Assembly: GCA_020345765.1 (NCBI GenBank)
Contig: CP070770.1
Location: forward strand, 3,238,998-3,284,360
From: Deltaproteobacteria bacterium
GTDB lineage: Bacteria > Desulfobacterota > G020345765
DNA: 45,363 nt
Direction of reading: 5' to 3'
Part shown: one piece after another, positions 16,302 through 24,875 of the stretch
How positions within the stretch are numbered: position 1 is the stretch's first letter
Layout of the letters: the number at the start of each line of letters is the position of its first letter
The notes under the pieces: model-generated
Database searches by the model: none
Told to the model about the DNA's origin: nothing
Seen by the model: only the letters and a program-made list of their open reading frames with translations
Program-made: the position numbers and the translations under genes

Positions 16302-18008
16302 TTAAGTTGCGGCTAAACGCAGGATAATACCAGCAATGACTCCCAGTATTACGGCGGCGATAATCGTGGATTTAACGTAGAGGAGTCCACGTGTCCTCGG
16401 CCTCTTACGGGTAAAAGGGATCTGGATCAGAGAGCTATAGACCCAGAACCTACCTCTCTTCTTTACCCACTTGTTGGCCTCCCGGAGGGAAATGTCCGGA
16501 TAGACAACCATTCCTCCTTTCCGGAGCAGCTTGAAAATCCTGACAAGATCGGGAAAGGCAAAGGGGAGCCGGAACAAAGAAGTAAGCTTTTTACCTAAGA
16601 GAAGACTCCTGAGCTCACTTAACAGGTTCTTCTGGATGGAAACGGCAAAGCTGATCCAGCCGTCCTTCTCCCAGATCAGGTGCTTGGCCTTTATTACTGC
16701 CTCCCGGATCGAGCGGTATCCGGGCCCGGTCCTCTCAAAGAGGGGGTGGAGCTCGGAGACGGGGAAGGTCTTGACCTTTCTGAGCCCACCGTCATAATGC
16801 TCAAGGATGATAACTGCCTGGACCGAGGTGCCTTCCAGGATAATCAGGGCGGTCCGGAAGTGCTGGCCGAGGGCAATCCCGGAGCCCTGGACAATAACCT
16901 GGGGTAGGAACCAATCGGCTAGGTTGGTAATGTCATAGGGAAGGCCGAGAAGGCGGGCAGGCAGGCGGACATAATTCTTTAAAGCAATGGGCGAGGGACA
17001 GATAGTCCATTGACGCTTAAAATTCTTTATCAGGGACAGTAGCTTGCGGAGAATGGTGATCTGATCGTCCGATCCGTAGGGAAGGGGGCGGGAAACAAGC
17101 TCGTAAAGGAGATTAACGACAGGATCGAGTGACAGGGCGATGGCCATTTTGGCCCCGGTTTTCCGGGCGGCCGCCTTCGCCAGTTTACGGAAAGGTATCC
17201 GGTCAAGGCGGTCGTATACCTCTTTATCCACCGTGAGATTACCGGGGTCCCGGGGGTCCAGTCTGAGCGCCACGGTAAAGTCCCTCCCCCGGAGGACGAT
17301 AACGAAGATATCGCTCTTACTGACGGGCTCGTATGATTGCGGAAAAAGATCGGAAGAGCGGTATTCGATCATGTCTTTCCGGAAGATATCCTCGAGCCGG
17401 GCAAGGATATTGGGGGTAGGGGAGAAGCTTATCCACCCGTTAGCGTAGATCTTCTTCAGGGCAAGATAGACATTTACCAGGTAATCACTCAAACCCCCAT
17501 TACTTTCTAACCCGTCCAGTATTTCTTTAAGTACTTTGAAGAGCCGGATATTAGCAATCATCACCCAGTTAATTTCGCCGGCCTGATCCCGAAAACAGTC
17601 AGACAGGTAATCCCGCAATGGTCTCGGGTCATCCGCCGCGATAAAACCCTCGGCCTTTTCCCCCCACTGACCGGAAAGCTCGATATTCTTCAGGGATACG
17701 AAGTTGCTGTATCTGGTCTCCTGTAGGTAGGCTCGGATGATCCGTTTTCCCTCGGAGTCAAGTACGATAATAAACAGGTTAGCGGGCTGGAAGACGAACA
17801 CCGGCAGGAGTTCGCGAAACAGGAAATAGAGCTGCCGGTAATCGGCCCGGAACGGCGAGAGGGGGATGGCAACCTCGCTTTCTTCGGGAGTAAGGATTGA
17901 CCCCCGGGTAATCTTCTCTGCCACCCGGAAGATCCCGAGCCAGGGCTCCTTGACCTGGGTGCGGGCCCAATTGATCAGCTCTTCTTCGGATTTTGATAGT
18001 TCAACCAT
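16302..18008 (-). CDS. Unrecognised 568-residue protein with a C-terminal membrane anchor
   Basis: No family is recognised. The protein lacks a signal peptide and has alternating helical and beta-like segments. Its only clear membrane segment is at the very C-terminus (about 545-565, STIIAAVILGVIAGIILRLA) after a strongly basic stretch (FTRKRPRTRG). This is the layout of a tail-anchored cytoplasmic protein. Two segments look alike: one with VIVLRGRDFTVALRLDPRD (about 235-250) and one with ALIILEGTSVQAVIILEHYD (about 390-410), hinting at an internal duplication. Roughly 66 bases separate its start from the DUF362 gene stop upstream in the same orientation. No function is inferred. Confidence 0.75.
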   Translation of the reverse strand: MVELSKSEEELINWARTQVKEPWLGIFRVAEKITRGSILTPEESEVAIPLSPFRADYRQLYFLFRELLPVFVFQPANLFIIVLDSEGKRIIRAYLQETRYSNFVSLKNIELSGQWGEKAEGFIAADDPRPLRDYLSDCFRDQAGEINWVMIANIRLFKVLKEILDGLESNGGLSDYLVNVYLALKKIYANGWISFSPTPNILARLEDIFRKDMIEYRSSDLFPQSYEPVSKSDIFVIVLRGRDFTVALRLDPRDPGNLTVDKEVYDRLDRIPFRKLAKAAARKTGAKMAIALSLDPVVNLLYELVSRPLPYGSDDQITILRKLLSLIKNFKRQWTICPSPIALKNYVRLPARLLGLPYDITNLADWFLPQVIVQGSGIALGQHFRTALIILEGTSVQAVIILEHYDGGLRKVKTFPVSELHPLFERTGPGYRSIREAVIKAKHLIWEKDGWISFAVSIQKNLLSELRSLLLGKKLTSLFRLPFAFPDLVRIFKLLRKGGMVVYPDISLREANKWVKKRGRFWVYSSLIQIPFTRKRPRTRGLLYVKSTIIAAVILGVIAGIILRLAAT

Positions 18009-18051
18009 CGATTTTTATAAATCTTTATTTTAATTGAAGAATTCTAAATCA

Positions 18052-18098
18052 CTGCTATTCCTTGCTAATCCCTACTAATCCTTGCTATTCCCTGAAAT
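18052..18098. repeat. Degenerate tandem/dispersed repeat overlapping the DUF362 3' end
   Basis: On the plus strand units such as CTATTCC, TTGCTAATCC, CTACTAATCC and TTGCTATTCC follow one another. The minus-strand sequence resembles the repeat at 12045-12092. The last codons of the upstream DUF362 gene (ISGNSKD) lie in it, so the repeat supplies the protein's C-terminus. Confidence 0.45.
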
Positions 18099-19613
18099 GA
18101 GAGAATAACTCTCGACCGTCTGAATACGGGAGTATTCCCGGGGATACGCAACATCCATATCCACCGGCCTTACCCCGTCCTTGAGACGGTTACCCTTAAT
18201 GCTTTCGTTTGCGGCATAGATGTAGGAGGGAGGACGGGAGGCGGCGATCTCGCGCGCATATTTCCTTGCCCACTCCTTATCCCAGTTCCATCTGCGTGGG
18301 TTTTTCTCCAGGGGCACCCCCTCGGCAAAGGAATACCGTTCCGCCTCGACGATCTCGAGCCCGTCAAAGAGGCTGACCAGAGGGGCATATCCTCTCAGGA
18401 GGTTGGCAAATCCCCGGAGCCAGCCTAACTGGACCGGGCAGCAGCCCGGCACATCGGCATATCCCGGACGGGGAGACCACCAGGGGCCGATTTTTCTTGG
18501 TTTTCTTCGATAGCGGTAATGCCAGGTCGAATAGATCGCGCAGTCACCGAAGACCAGAACGAACCTGTCCTCCGGCGGGGGAGGAGGCCTGTCACCACAG
18601 AGAATATAGGTGGGGCCGAACTCCCGGGCCTCTTTGCCAAGCGCAATATGACAGGTATCGATAAGGTAACGGAGGATCATCTGGCAGCCGCCGTGACAGA
18701 CGTCACCGGCCAGGACTACCAATCCCTCGGGCGTATCTACTTCCGGATACCATTTGGCCCTGATGAATTTTCTCCGGTGATTATCGACCCTCTCCCCGAG
18801 CACCTCGATCCGGCTCATGTCTGCCAAACCGATTCCTCGTTGATGGGCAATCCGGGTGAGGGGGGCCTCGGTCAGGGAATCGATCCCCATCAGCTCCTGG
18901 ACGACGGTATCGCAGGCAACGACATCGTCGCTGGCTACTACCAGCCTGGGCTCCAGGATCTTCCCGAAGGCCGGTCCCTGTCCTTCCATTGCATGAAACA
19001 TATCGGTAACACAGAGGTGTGGCTTGCAGGTGGCAAGGATATCAACGAATTTCTCCCATAAGCTGGTCCCGGCCTCCGTTCGGCCCCGGTGATGGCGGGC
19101 CTTGTCTTCGTCCGGGAGGATCCCGTGATTGTTCTTTATTCCCAGGGTGGTTACGCAGGCCTCATGAGTCTTGGCGATCGGCACGGTGATCCAGACATCG
19201 GCGTCAGCGATCGCCTTGGGAATATGCATGTCCTTGAGGCAGAAATTTTCGGGGCGGTAGCGGTAGACCCAGTCTTCCTCGTCGAAATGGACCACCTTGC
19301 ACCCGATCTGCTCCAAGGCACGGGTATAGCCGGCTCCCTCAAAGTGTTTTCTTGCAGGCATTCCGCAGACCGGGTTGTCCCCAACCATGACTTCCTTCGC
19401 CCCGGCTTCCCGGCAAAGGAGGTAGAGTCCCTTGAGCATATCGATATGGGTTATCGTCGGGGTTCCGATGGCGGACATGATATTCGGCTTGAGCAGGACA
19501 CGGTGACCGGGCTTGACCCATCGGCCGATACCTCCAAGGGCGGAGAACGCCCGGCGGATACACTCGATCCGGTCATTACCGTATCCGATTGCTACCTTTT
19601 CCTTTTTGGTCAT
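18075..19613 (-). CDS. DUF362 family protein with a long C-terminal extension
   Basis: The N-terminal 310 residues match the DUF362 pattern: RVLLKPNIMSA, TPTITHIDMLKGL, VMVGDNP, VWITVPIAKTHEACVTTLGIKN and FHAMEGQGPAFGK. DUF362 proteins are of unknown biochemical function; many carry a ferredoxin domain, but no Cx2Cx2C cluster motif is seen here. Beyond residue 310 is a further domain of about 200 residues with scattered cysteines (GDVCHGGCQM, GDCAIYS, GCCPVQLG). It also has aromatic-rich segments, including WNWDKEWARKYA. It has no signal peptide or membrane segment. The gene lies 78 bases after the CrtC/AttH-like gene. Confidence 0.8.
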   Translation of the reverse strand: MTKKEKVAIGYGNDRIECIRRAFSALGGIGRWVKPGHRVLLKPNIMSAIGTPTITHIDMLKGLYLLCREAGAKEVMVGDNPVCGMPARKHFEGAGYTRALEQIGCKVVHFDEEDWVYRYRPENFCLKDMHIPKAIADADVWITVPIAKTHEACVTTLGIKNNHGILPDEDKARHHRGRTEAGTSLWEKFVDILATCKPHLCVTDMFHAMEGQGPAFGKILEPRLVVASDDVVACDTVVQELMGIDSLTEAPLTRIAHQRGIGLADMSRIEVLGERVDNHRRKFIRAKWYPEVDTPEGLVVLAGDVCHGGCQMILRYLIDTCHIALGKEAREFGPTYILCGDRPPPPPEDRFVLVFGDCAIYSTWHYRYRRKPRKIGPWWSPRPGYADVPGCCPVQLGWLRGFANLLRGYAPLVSLFDGLEIVEAERYSFAEGVPLEKNPRRWNWDKEWARKYAREIAASRPPSYIYAANESIKGNRLKDGVRPVDMDVAYPREYSRIQTVESYSLISGNSKD

Positions 19614-19691
19614 ATCGCTAACCCCCGGGGTGCACGAACTTCCCGGGATTACTCGGAATAAACTCTGCCGGAGTGCTTCCGGAGGGAAGGC

Positions 19692-20843
19692 TCAGTCCAT
19701 AAAGTTGGCTTCGCTGAATCCTTTGCCGGTAAGGTGCCTGGTCTGATCACCTACCTTTAGATTCAGATCGTAACCGCTCTGGAAACGGTAGAGGTAAGGC
19801 TTGGAAATGAAGGCCTTCACGAAACTCCTTTGTAAACTTCCAATATGTTCCAGCACATCGCATCTTTCCAGGAGGTGCTCGATCTCGATCTTTCCCTCGA
19901 GGGAGAAGGCAGGTTCCGGGGAAGCCCCACTCCCGGAAGCTTTTAATTCGAACTGGTAGGGGACACGGTAGCCGGTATCCTTATCCGGTTTGAATCGGGA
20001 AGGGACATATGAGAACTCGGTGGTATTGAAGATTATCTTGTCGTCCTGGGCCAACATGAGCATATTGGCCGAGTCGCGCTCGTATTCGTCTCGTAAAACG
20101 ATGCTCATGAGACTCAGTGTGAATTCTTCCGTGAACATACGGAATACATACTGAACCTTGGTGTAAGAAGTCTTTTTAATGTTCGCATACGAATGGTCAT
20201 GGTGTCCGAGCCCCTTGAGACCTACCTTCTTGCCGTCAATCATTATATGTCCGGTAACCTTCGACCGGGGGGCCGGGGCGGCGAACTTCCAGAACTCCTT
20301 TTTCCCCGCCCCGAGGTAGAGAAATCCGTCACCCGGTTTCCAGCCTTTGGTAAGACAGATGAAATTAAGCTCCGCCTGCAATTCCTTCTCGTCGATGACT
20401 AGCCTGTAGTTGGGGAATTCGCCCCCGGCATAGTTCTGTCCGATCTTTACCGAGAAGGAATCTTCCGACGTCTTCAGGTGCTTTTTGGAGTAAATCCGGT
20501 GAAATCGGTGGATCGTGCCGTCGGCGGCGTAATAGGTAAAATCCACCGACGAACGGAACTTGCCTATCCCCAGATTGGTTGTTGCGAACGCAGATGCGAT
20601 CCATCCGCCGTCCTCCAGCATGACCAGGAAGAACCAGTTTTCCCCGTAGGAACCGGATTTCATCGGGTGAAAGACCAGATCGGATTTCTCCAGACCCGCA
20701 TTCAGATCCCGGGGAGCGACTTCCCGGTCTTCGAAGACGGTAACGGAAGTCTTCTGCGAGGATTCCCCCACCCGGGAAGGAATAACGAAGATAACGCTCG
20801 ACATAAGCATTAAAGCGAGAAGAGATCGGATAAGGCGATTCAT
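19692..20843 (-). CDS. Secreted CrtC/AttH-like (lipocalin-related) protein
   Basis: The 383-residue protein has an N-terminal signal peptide (about 1-28). Its body is beta-rich with the hallmark GLGHHDHSYAN (about residues 214-224), like the GxGYxDHxWG motif of the CrtC/AttH family. That family includes carotenoid 1,2-hydratase and Svf1-like lipid-binding proteins. A hydratase role needs carotenoid genes, none of which are nearby; a periplasmic lipid or isoprenoid carrier is an alternative. The gene starts 12 bases after the AI-2E family permease stop in the same direction, suggesting one transcript with pgsA. Confidence 0.68.
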   Translation of the reverse strand: MNRLIRSLLALMLMSSVIFVIPSRVGESSQKTSVTVFEDREVAPRDLNAGLEKSDLVFHPMKSGSYGENWFFLVMLEDGGWIASAFATTNLGIGKFRSSVDFTYYAADGTIHRFHRIYSKKHLKTSEDSFSVKIGQNYAGGEFPNYRLVIDEKELQAELNFICLTKGWKPGDGFLYLGAGKKEFWKFAAPAPRSKVTGHIMIDGKKVGLKGLGHHDHSYANIKKTSYTKVQYVFRMFTEEFTLSLMSIVLRDEYERDSANMLMLAQDDKIIFNTTEFSYVPSRFKPDKDTGYRVPYQFELKASGSGASPEPAFSLEGKIEIEHLLERCDVLEHIGSLQRSFVKAFISKPYLYRFQSGYDLNLKVGDQTRHLTGKGFSEANFMD

Positions 20844-20855
20844 TTACTACCCTCC

Positions 20856-21941
20856 TTATTCTTGTCCCAGATACAGAGAAGATTTCCGGTAGGTTTCCAG
20901 GGCCGATTTGAGGACAACATTGAGAACTGCCGCCACCGGGACCGCCAGCAGGATCCCCAGGAATCCGAAGAAATCTCCCCCGATGAGCACGGCAATAATC
21001 ACCCATACCGGGTGTAATCCCACCTTCTTGCCGACGATCCGCGGGCCGATGACCGAGCCTTCCAGGGTCTGAACGACGGCAAAGCAGGTGAATACCCCGA
21101 GAAGGTGAATGTCGAAACCGAACTTTAAAACGCACATGATCGAGGCCAGGACTATCCCCAGAATAGTTCCCAGATAGGGAACAATTGCGGCAAGCCCGGA
21201 AAGAATGCCAATGACTAACGCCAGATCTATCCCAACCAATAACAGACCGATACTGTAAAGAACCGCCATGATCGCACAGATGGTAAGCTGGCCCCGGATA
21301 AAACCGGAAAGGACCAGGTCAATTTCATTAAATTTTTCGATTAGTTTATCCCGGTGTTTAAGGGGGAAGTACGAGGTAATAACCTTCTTGATCTGGTCAA
21401 TATCACGGAGAAAATAAAAGGTTAACAGGGGAATAATTACCAGCCCCAATAGACTCAGAATAAACGAAATGGTATTGGAAAATACCCGGGCGACAACTGA
21501 GGTAAACGGCTTGATCGAAGCGGAGGGAAGTCCGCGAAATCCGTTGATGATCTCTTCCAACCCCTCCTGAAAGGTGGAGGGGAACTGGACCTTAAAGGTT
21601 TTCTCAATTCCGGGGATTACCTTTTCCTGAAGGGTTTCGGAATATCGGGGGAGGGCATCTTGGAGGTCTCCGATCTCCCTCTGGACAGTGGGACCGACGG
21701 ATAGGAACAGCAGAGCGATGATGATCGAGACGAAGGTCAACAGGAGAAAGATCGCACCGGTCCGCGGGATCTTCCTTGCCTCGAAGAAATCAACTACTGG
21801 GTCAAGGGCGTAGGCCAGGATGAAGGGTACAAGAAGTAGAATTAATATAGATTTTAGGGAATAAATAATGATTATTAAAAGAATAATAAAAATAAGAAAG
21901 AAAGCAATCTTGGATATTTTTTTAAGCTTGTCATCGTTCAT
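20856..21941 (-). CDS. AI-2E family (PerM-like) membrane transporter
   Basis: This 361-residue polytopic protein has two N-terminal helices (about 11-40 and 60-82), a hydrophilic loop, and a C-terminal bundle with the motifs SGFIRGQLTICAIMAVLYSIGL and GLAAIVPYLGTILG and the tail segment VIIAVLIGGDFFGFLG. This is the COG0628 permease family. Members are proposed to export autoinducer-2 or other small molecules, or to act as Na+/H+ antiporters, so the substrate is open. It lies four bases after pgsA and 12 before the CrtC-like gene. Confidence 0.92.
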   Translation of the reverse strand: MNDDKLKKISKIAFFLIFIILLIIIIYSLKSILILLLVPFILAYALDPVVDFFEARKIPRTGAIFLLLTFVSIIIALLFLSVGPTVQREIGDLQDALPRYSETLQEKVIPGIEKTFKVQFPSTFQEGLEEIINGFRGLPSASIKPFTSVVARVFSNTISFILSLLGLVIIPLLTFYFLRDIDQIKKVITSYFPLKHRDKLIEKFNEIDLVLSGFIRGQLTICAIMAVLYSIGLLLVGIDLALVIGILSGLAAIVPYLGTILGIVLASIMCVLKFGFDIHLLGVFTCFAVVQTLEGSVIGPRIVGKKVGLHPVWVIIAVLIGGDFFGFLGILLAVPVAAVLNVVLKSALETYRKSSLYLGQE

Positions 21942-21945
21942 TGAA

Positions 21946-22527
21946 TTATCCTTTGTTACCCCCTGCGATTAACATCCTTACCCCCCGGTGGACATATTGA
22001 TACCCCGAGATGACGGTAAAGATTACCGTCAGCCAGATGAAGAGTTCCAGGAAATCAACTTTATAAACGATAAGGATGAGCCCGGGGAAAGCCAATGATA
22101 AGACGACGAAGCCGACAGTAAACATCTGAAAGAAGGTAGCGGTTTTACTGAGGGCGGTTACCGAACGGTCGGGTTCATTTATTGAGTAAAAGATAATTAG
22201 TGAACCCAGGAGGACAATAAGCTCCCGGGAAAGAACGAGGGCGGTAAGCCAGATGGGCAGAAGTTGGTTTCCGCTATCGGGGGATCTGATAATCGTCAGG
22301 GCAGTGAAAGAGGATATGAGAAACAGCTTGTCACCGATGGGATCGAGGTAGGTACCTAACTTGGTAATTTGATTAAGAGACCGGGCGAGGACGCCGTCAA
22401 GAAAATCGGTAAGTGCACCCACTACCAGGAGGATCACCGCCAATTGGTAATTGCCGCGAAACAGAAGGATGATGAAAAACGGGATTAAAATTATGCGCAG
22501 TAAGCTAAGGCAATTGGGTAAGTTCAT
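21946..22527 (-). CDS. pgsA: CDP-diacylglycerol-glycerol-3-phosphate 3-phosphatidyltransferase
   Basis: The 193-residue membrane enzyme makes phosphatidylglycerol phosphate, the committed step to phosphatidylglycerol and cardiolipin. The CDP-alcohol phosphotransferase signature D-x2-DG-x2-AR-x8-G-x3-D-x3-D is complete: Asp41, Asp44, Gly45, Ala48, Arg49, Gly58, Asp62, Asp66. Around five further hydrophobic helices follow. The N-terminus MNLPNCLSLLRIILIPFF is typical of PgsA. The gene overlaps the upstream FlgT-like gene by 23 bases and is followed four bases later by the AI-2E family gene. Confidence 0.93.
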   Translation of the reverse strand: MNLPNCLSLLRIILIPFFIILLFRGNYQLAVILLVVGALTDFLDGVLARSLNQITKLGTYLDPIGDKLFLISSFTALTIIRSPDSGNQLLPIWLTALVLSRELIVLLGSLIIFYSINEPDRSVTALSKTATFFQMFTVGFVVLSLAFPGLILIVYKVDFLELFIWLTVIFTVISGYQYVHRGVRMLIAGGNKG

Positions 22528-23692
22528 AATGATATGGGAACTCTTTAGATTGCAAAAGGTTGATCAAATCACTCTCCAGGATATAAGTACTGCCCATCAC
22601 TTCCAGCTTTAAAGTTATCGTTCCGGGAGATATACTCAGTAGATATATGCCTTGGAGAGCCTGAATCTGATTCTGAAGCGCTTTTTCGAGCTTTAATAAA
22701 TCATTGTGAGTAGATATTCCCGAGACCGCCAACTGGATTGCACTCGTTTTTATTGCCTGACTCTTATCCCAGTGATCCGAAATATCCTTTATCAATCTGT
22801 CGGCAAGTTTACCGGCTGCCTTCTTAAGGGCTTCGCTTCTTGCTTTTACCGGACTAATGTCAATTGAAACAGCGCTTTTAGTACAAGCACAAATCGTCTT
22901 TGCCGTTTCGGTTTTAACGGATTTGATCGATATGGTGGCGTGCGCAGGAAACATCGTGGAGCCGGAAACTTTATCCATCAGTCCGGTAAGGGCCTTGCCG
23001 TGGATAATAATGTCGGCGCCCGACTCCCGGCCGAGACGTAGAATGGTTTCGTTGTTCAGGGAAGAAATATCGATGGCGCTTTCGGCTGAGACCGGCTCGG
23101 AGAGCTTGGGGTTCTCGATAATAATGAAGCCATCCTGATCAAACCACGCGGTAATCTCGGCCACTGTCAGATTCTTCTCGATCTGTTCTTTTGGTACTTG
23201 CCCCGAATCGGCGGTAAGCCAATGCTCAGCGATGGTAATCATTATTTTAGGCTTGCTCCCTTTATGCGGCAGGAGGCCCAAATTGCTGAGATCCGCCTTC
23301 AAAACGCTTAGTGAAACCGTGGCCTCGATCTTTACCGCATAGATATCACCGATTATCTCGTCGCTGACAATTTTGTATTCCCTGATGTATTTCGAGCTCT
23401 GGGTAAAGATCTGGTCTATTAATAATTGGTAGTTTTCCGCTATGATCTCGGGAAAGACCAAATTAGTCAGAGAACGCTCGACAGCCTTCTGTAAAGTTTT
23501 TTTTGTCGCACTTCTGCGGGCAGAGGCAATATCGTTATGGGTAATGGTCTCTGCTCCCTCCACAAATATCTGCCTTGATTGAAAGGTATCCTGAGCCCAG
23601 CTTATCCGGTTGGTGAACCCGCAGACTGAGACCGCAATTACCAAAAACAAAAATAGCGTAATCCTAATTGATGATAATAATAACCTCTCCAT
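22505..23692 (-). CDS. FlgT-like exported protein
   Basis: The 395-residue protein has a signal peptide (about 1-34, ending near SWAQ). Its N-terminal region reads VEGAETITHNDIASARRSATKKTLQKAVERSL and continues to an alternating beta segment ending YAVKIEATVSLSVLKADL. This resembles the N-terminal domain of FlgT, the flagellar H-ring protein, which is related to LPP20 folds. The middle domain (about 140-280) has GADIIIHGKALTG, a pattern of TolB-N/FlgT-M type. No flagellar genes are in the window, so a general periplasmic role is equally likely. It overlaps the LPP20-like gene by 29 bases and pgsA by 23. Confidence 0.65.
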   Translation of the reverse strand: MERLLLSSIRITLFLFLVIAVSVCGFTNRISWAQDTFQSRQIFVEGAETITHNDIASARRSATKKTLQKAVERSLTNLVFPEIIAENYQLLIDQIFTQSSKYIREYKIVSDEIIGDIYAVKIEATVSLSVLKADLSNLGLLPHKGSKPKIMITIAEHWLTADSGQVPKEQIEKNLTVAEITAWFDQDGFIIIENPKLSEPVSAESAIDISSLNNETILRLGRESGADIIIHGKALTGLMDKVSGSTMFPAHATISIKSVKTETAKTICACTKSAVSIDISPVKARSEALKKAAGKLADRLIKDISDHWDKSQAIKTSAIQLAVSGISTHNDLLKLEKALQNQIQALQGIYLLSISPGTITLKLEVMGSTYILESDLINLLQSKEFPYHYELTQLP

Positions 23693-24515
23693 TCCTTAAA
23701 AAACCTTGATCATTTATGAAACCGAGGATCTTCTGGGCATCCGCATTGCTGATAATAATATCGCCGGAGCGGGGCCCGGTAGCCCGCAATCCTTTAACGA
23801 GAAGAGGGTTTTTACCCACCCGATCATCCTTCTGGGATGAGGATAGATCCCGAAGGTATTTTGCCACCCCCCACTTGCCCAAACCCTCGAGAGAAATAAA
23901 AGAACTGCCATAAACCTCTTTTCCTTCTTCATCCATAATCTTTGGGGCCAGGACGGGAGCGGCTTTCAATCCCCGAACGTCAATGATCATGCCCGTATAT
24001 TTTTTTTTGTCTGTCGTAACCGGGACGGTTCTTTCGGTAGTAGGGAGGATCAAATTTATTAAGGGACCTGAAAGCGGGAGGTTAACAACTATTTTTACTC
24101 CCCCATCCGAGAAGTAGGTGGTCTCGATAATCTCGGCATTTCGGACCAATTCCTGCACCTTCGAGCTGATAACATCGCTTTCTTTAATTTTCTGTTGGAA
24201 GGTAGTTCGGGAGTCGATTGGCACTGCCTTGATGGTCTTTAGTAGATTATTTAACGCTTCCTGCTTAGCCTCCTGATCCGCACCCAATGTAGCTCGGGAC
24301 AGCTCGGACACCTGGGGATTGGGGATCCCATCACCCTTGGCACGGATTGTCATTTTGCTCCAGTTTACCTCGCCGTAGTCCATAATCTCGATTACCTCTA
24401 AGGGGTGAATTTTAAATATATCACCCAGAGCAGGATCTCCGAACAGCAGGGATGCAAGGAAGACCCCGAGAAAGATGATCGAGAAATAAGCTGTTTTCTT
24501 AAGTTGCGGAACCAT
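23664..24515 (-). CDS. LPP20-family exported protein
   Basis: The start is set at ATG 24515, which begins a clear signal peptide (MVPQLKKTAYFSIIFLGVFL). The longer frame from 24593 would overlap hfq and add 26 hydrophilic residues before the signal. The 283-residue product has the LPP20-like block QVSELSRATLGADQEAKQEALNNLL and a domain with GMIIDVRGLKAAPVLAPKI and NADAQKILGF. Unlike Helicobacter LPP20 there is no lipobox Cys. Function is unknown; related proteins occur beside FlgT-like genes. It lies 10 bases after hfq. Confidence 0.72.
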   Translation of the reverse strand: MVPQLKKTAYFSIIFLGVFLASLLFGDPALGDIFKIHPLEVIEIMDYGEVNWSKMTIRAKGDGIPNPQVSELSRATLGADQEAKQEALNNLLKTIKAVPIDSRTTFQQKIKESDVISSKVQELVRNAEIIETTYFSDGGVKIVVNLPLSGPLINLILPTTERTVPVTTDKKKYTGMIIDVRGLKAAPVLAPKIMDEEGKEVYGSSFISLEGLGKWGVAKYLRDLSSSQKDDRVGKNPLLVKGLRATGPRSGDIIISNADAQKILGFINDQGFLRNGEVIIIIN

Positions 24516-24525
24516 AACAATATTA

Positions 24526-24765
24526 TCAGCTTCCTTTTTCAAAGAATTTAAGTTGGGGTGAAGGATTTGATGGGTAGATGGAAGAAATCCCATGTTTGTA
24601 TATCAGTCTGTATCCCTTATCTTCAACGATAATCGAGAAATTATCGAAGCTTATGACTGTCCCTTCTACCTTTTCCCCGGAGAGAAGTTCCACAATTACT
24701 TTTACCTTTTCCCTTCTCACCTGGTTTAAAAATTGATCCTGAACATTAAATTGACTTTTTGTCAT
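24526..24765 (-). CDS. hfq: RNA chaperone Hfq
   Basis: From ATG 24765 the protein has 79 residues, the size of a compact Hfq. It shows the Sm1 motif (QDQFLNQVRREKVKVIVEL, SFDNFSIIVED) and the Sm2 motif YKHGISSIYP, close to the canonical YKHAIST. Hfq forms hexamers that pair small RNAs with mRNAs, so sRNA regulation is expected in this organism. A longer frame from 24849 lacks family support, whereas AGGAG lies upstream of 24765. The genomic setting, between dnaE and LPP20-like genes, differs from the common miaA-hfq-hflX order. Confidence 0.95.
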   Translation of the reverse strand: MTKSQFNVQDQFLNQVRREKVKVIVELLSGEKVEGTVISFDNFSIIVEDKGYRLIYKHGISSIYPSNPSPQLKFFEKGS

Positions 24766-24875
24766 AGATTCTTTCTCCTTTTTGAAAGGGAGTAATTTAT
24801 TGGTCAGGGTATCTTTTGAACTCTCCCCAATTTTATATTTTAAAACCATTTTAAATTTATGTCTGTTCCTAATAT

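Noticed and set aside
18519..19661. Two plus-strand frames opposite the DUF362 gene
   Set aside because: Composition reflects the reverse complement of DUF362 codons, with no domain features.
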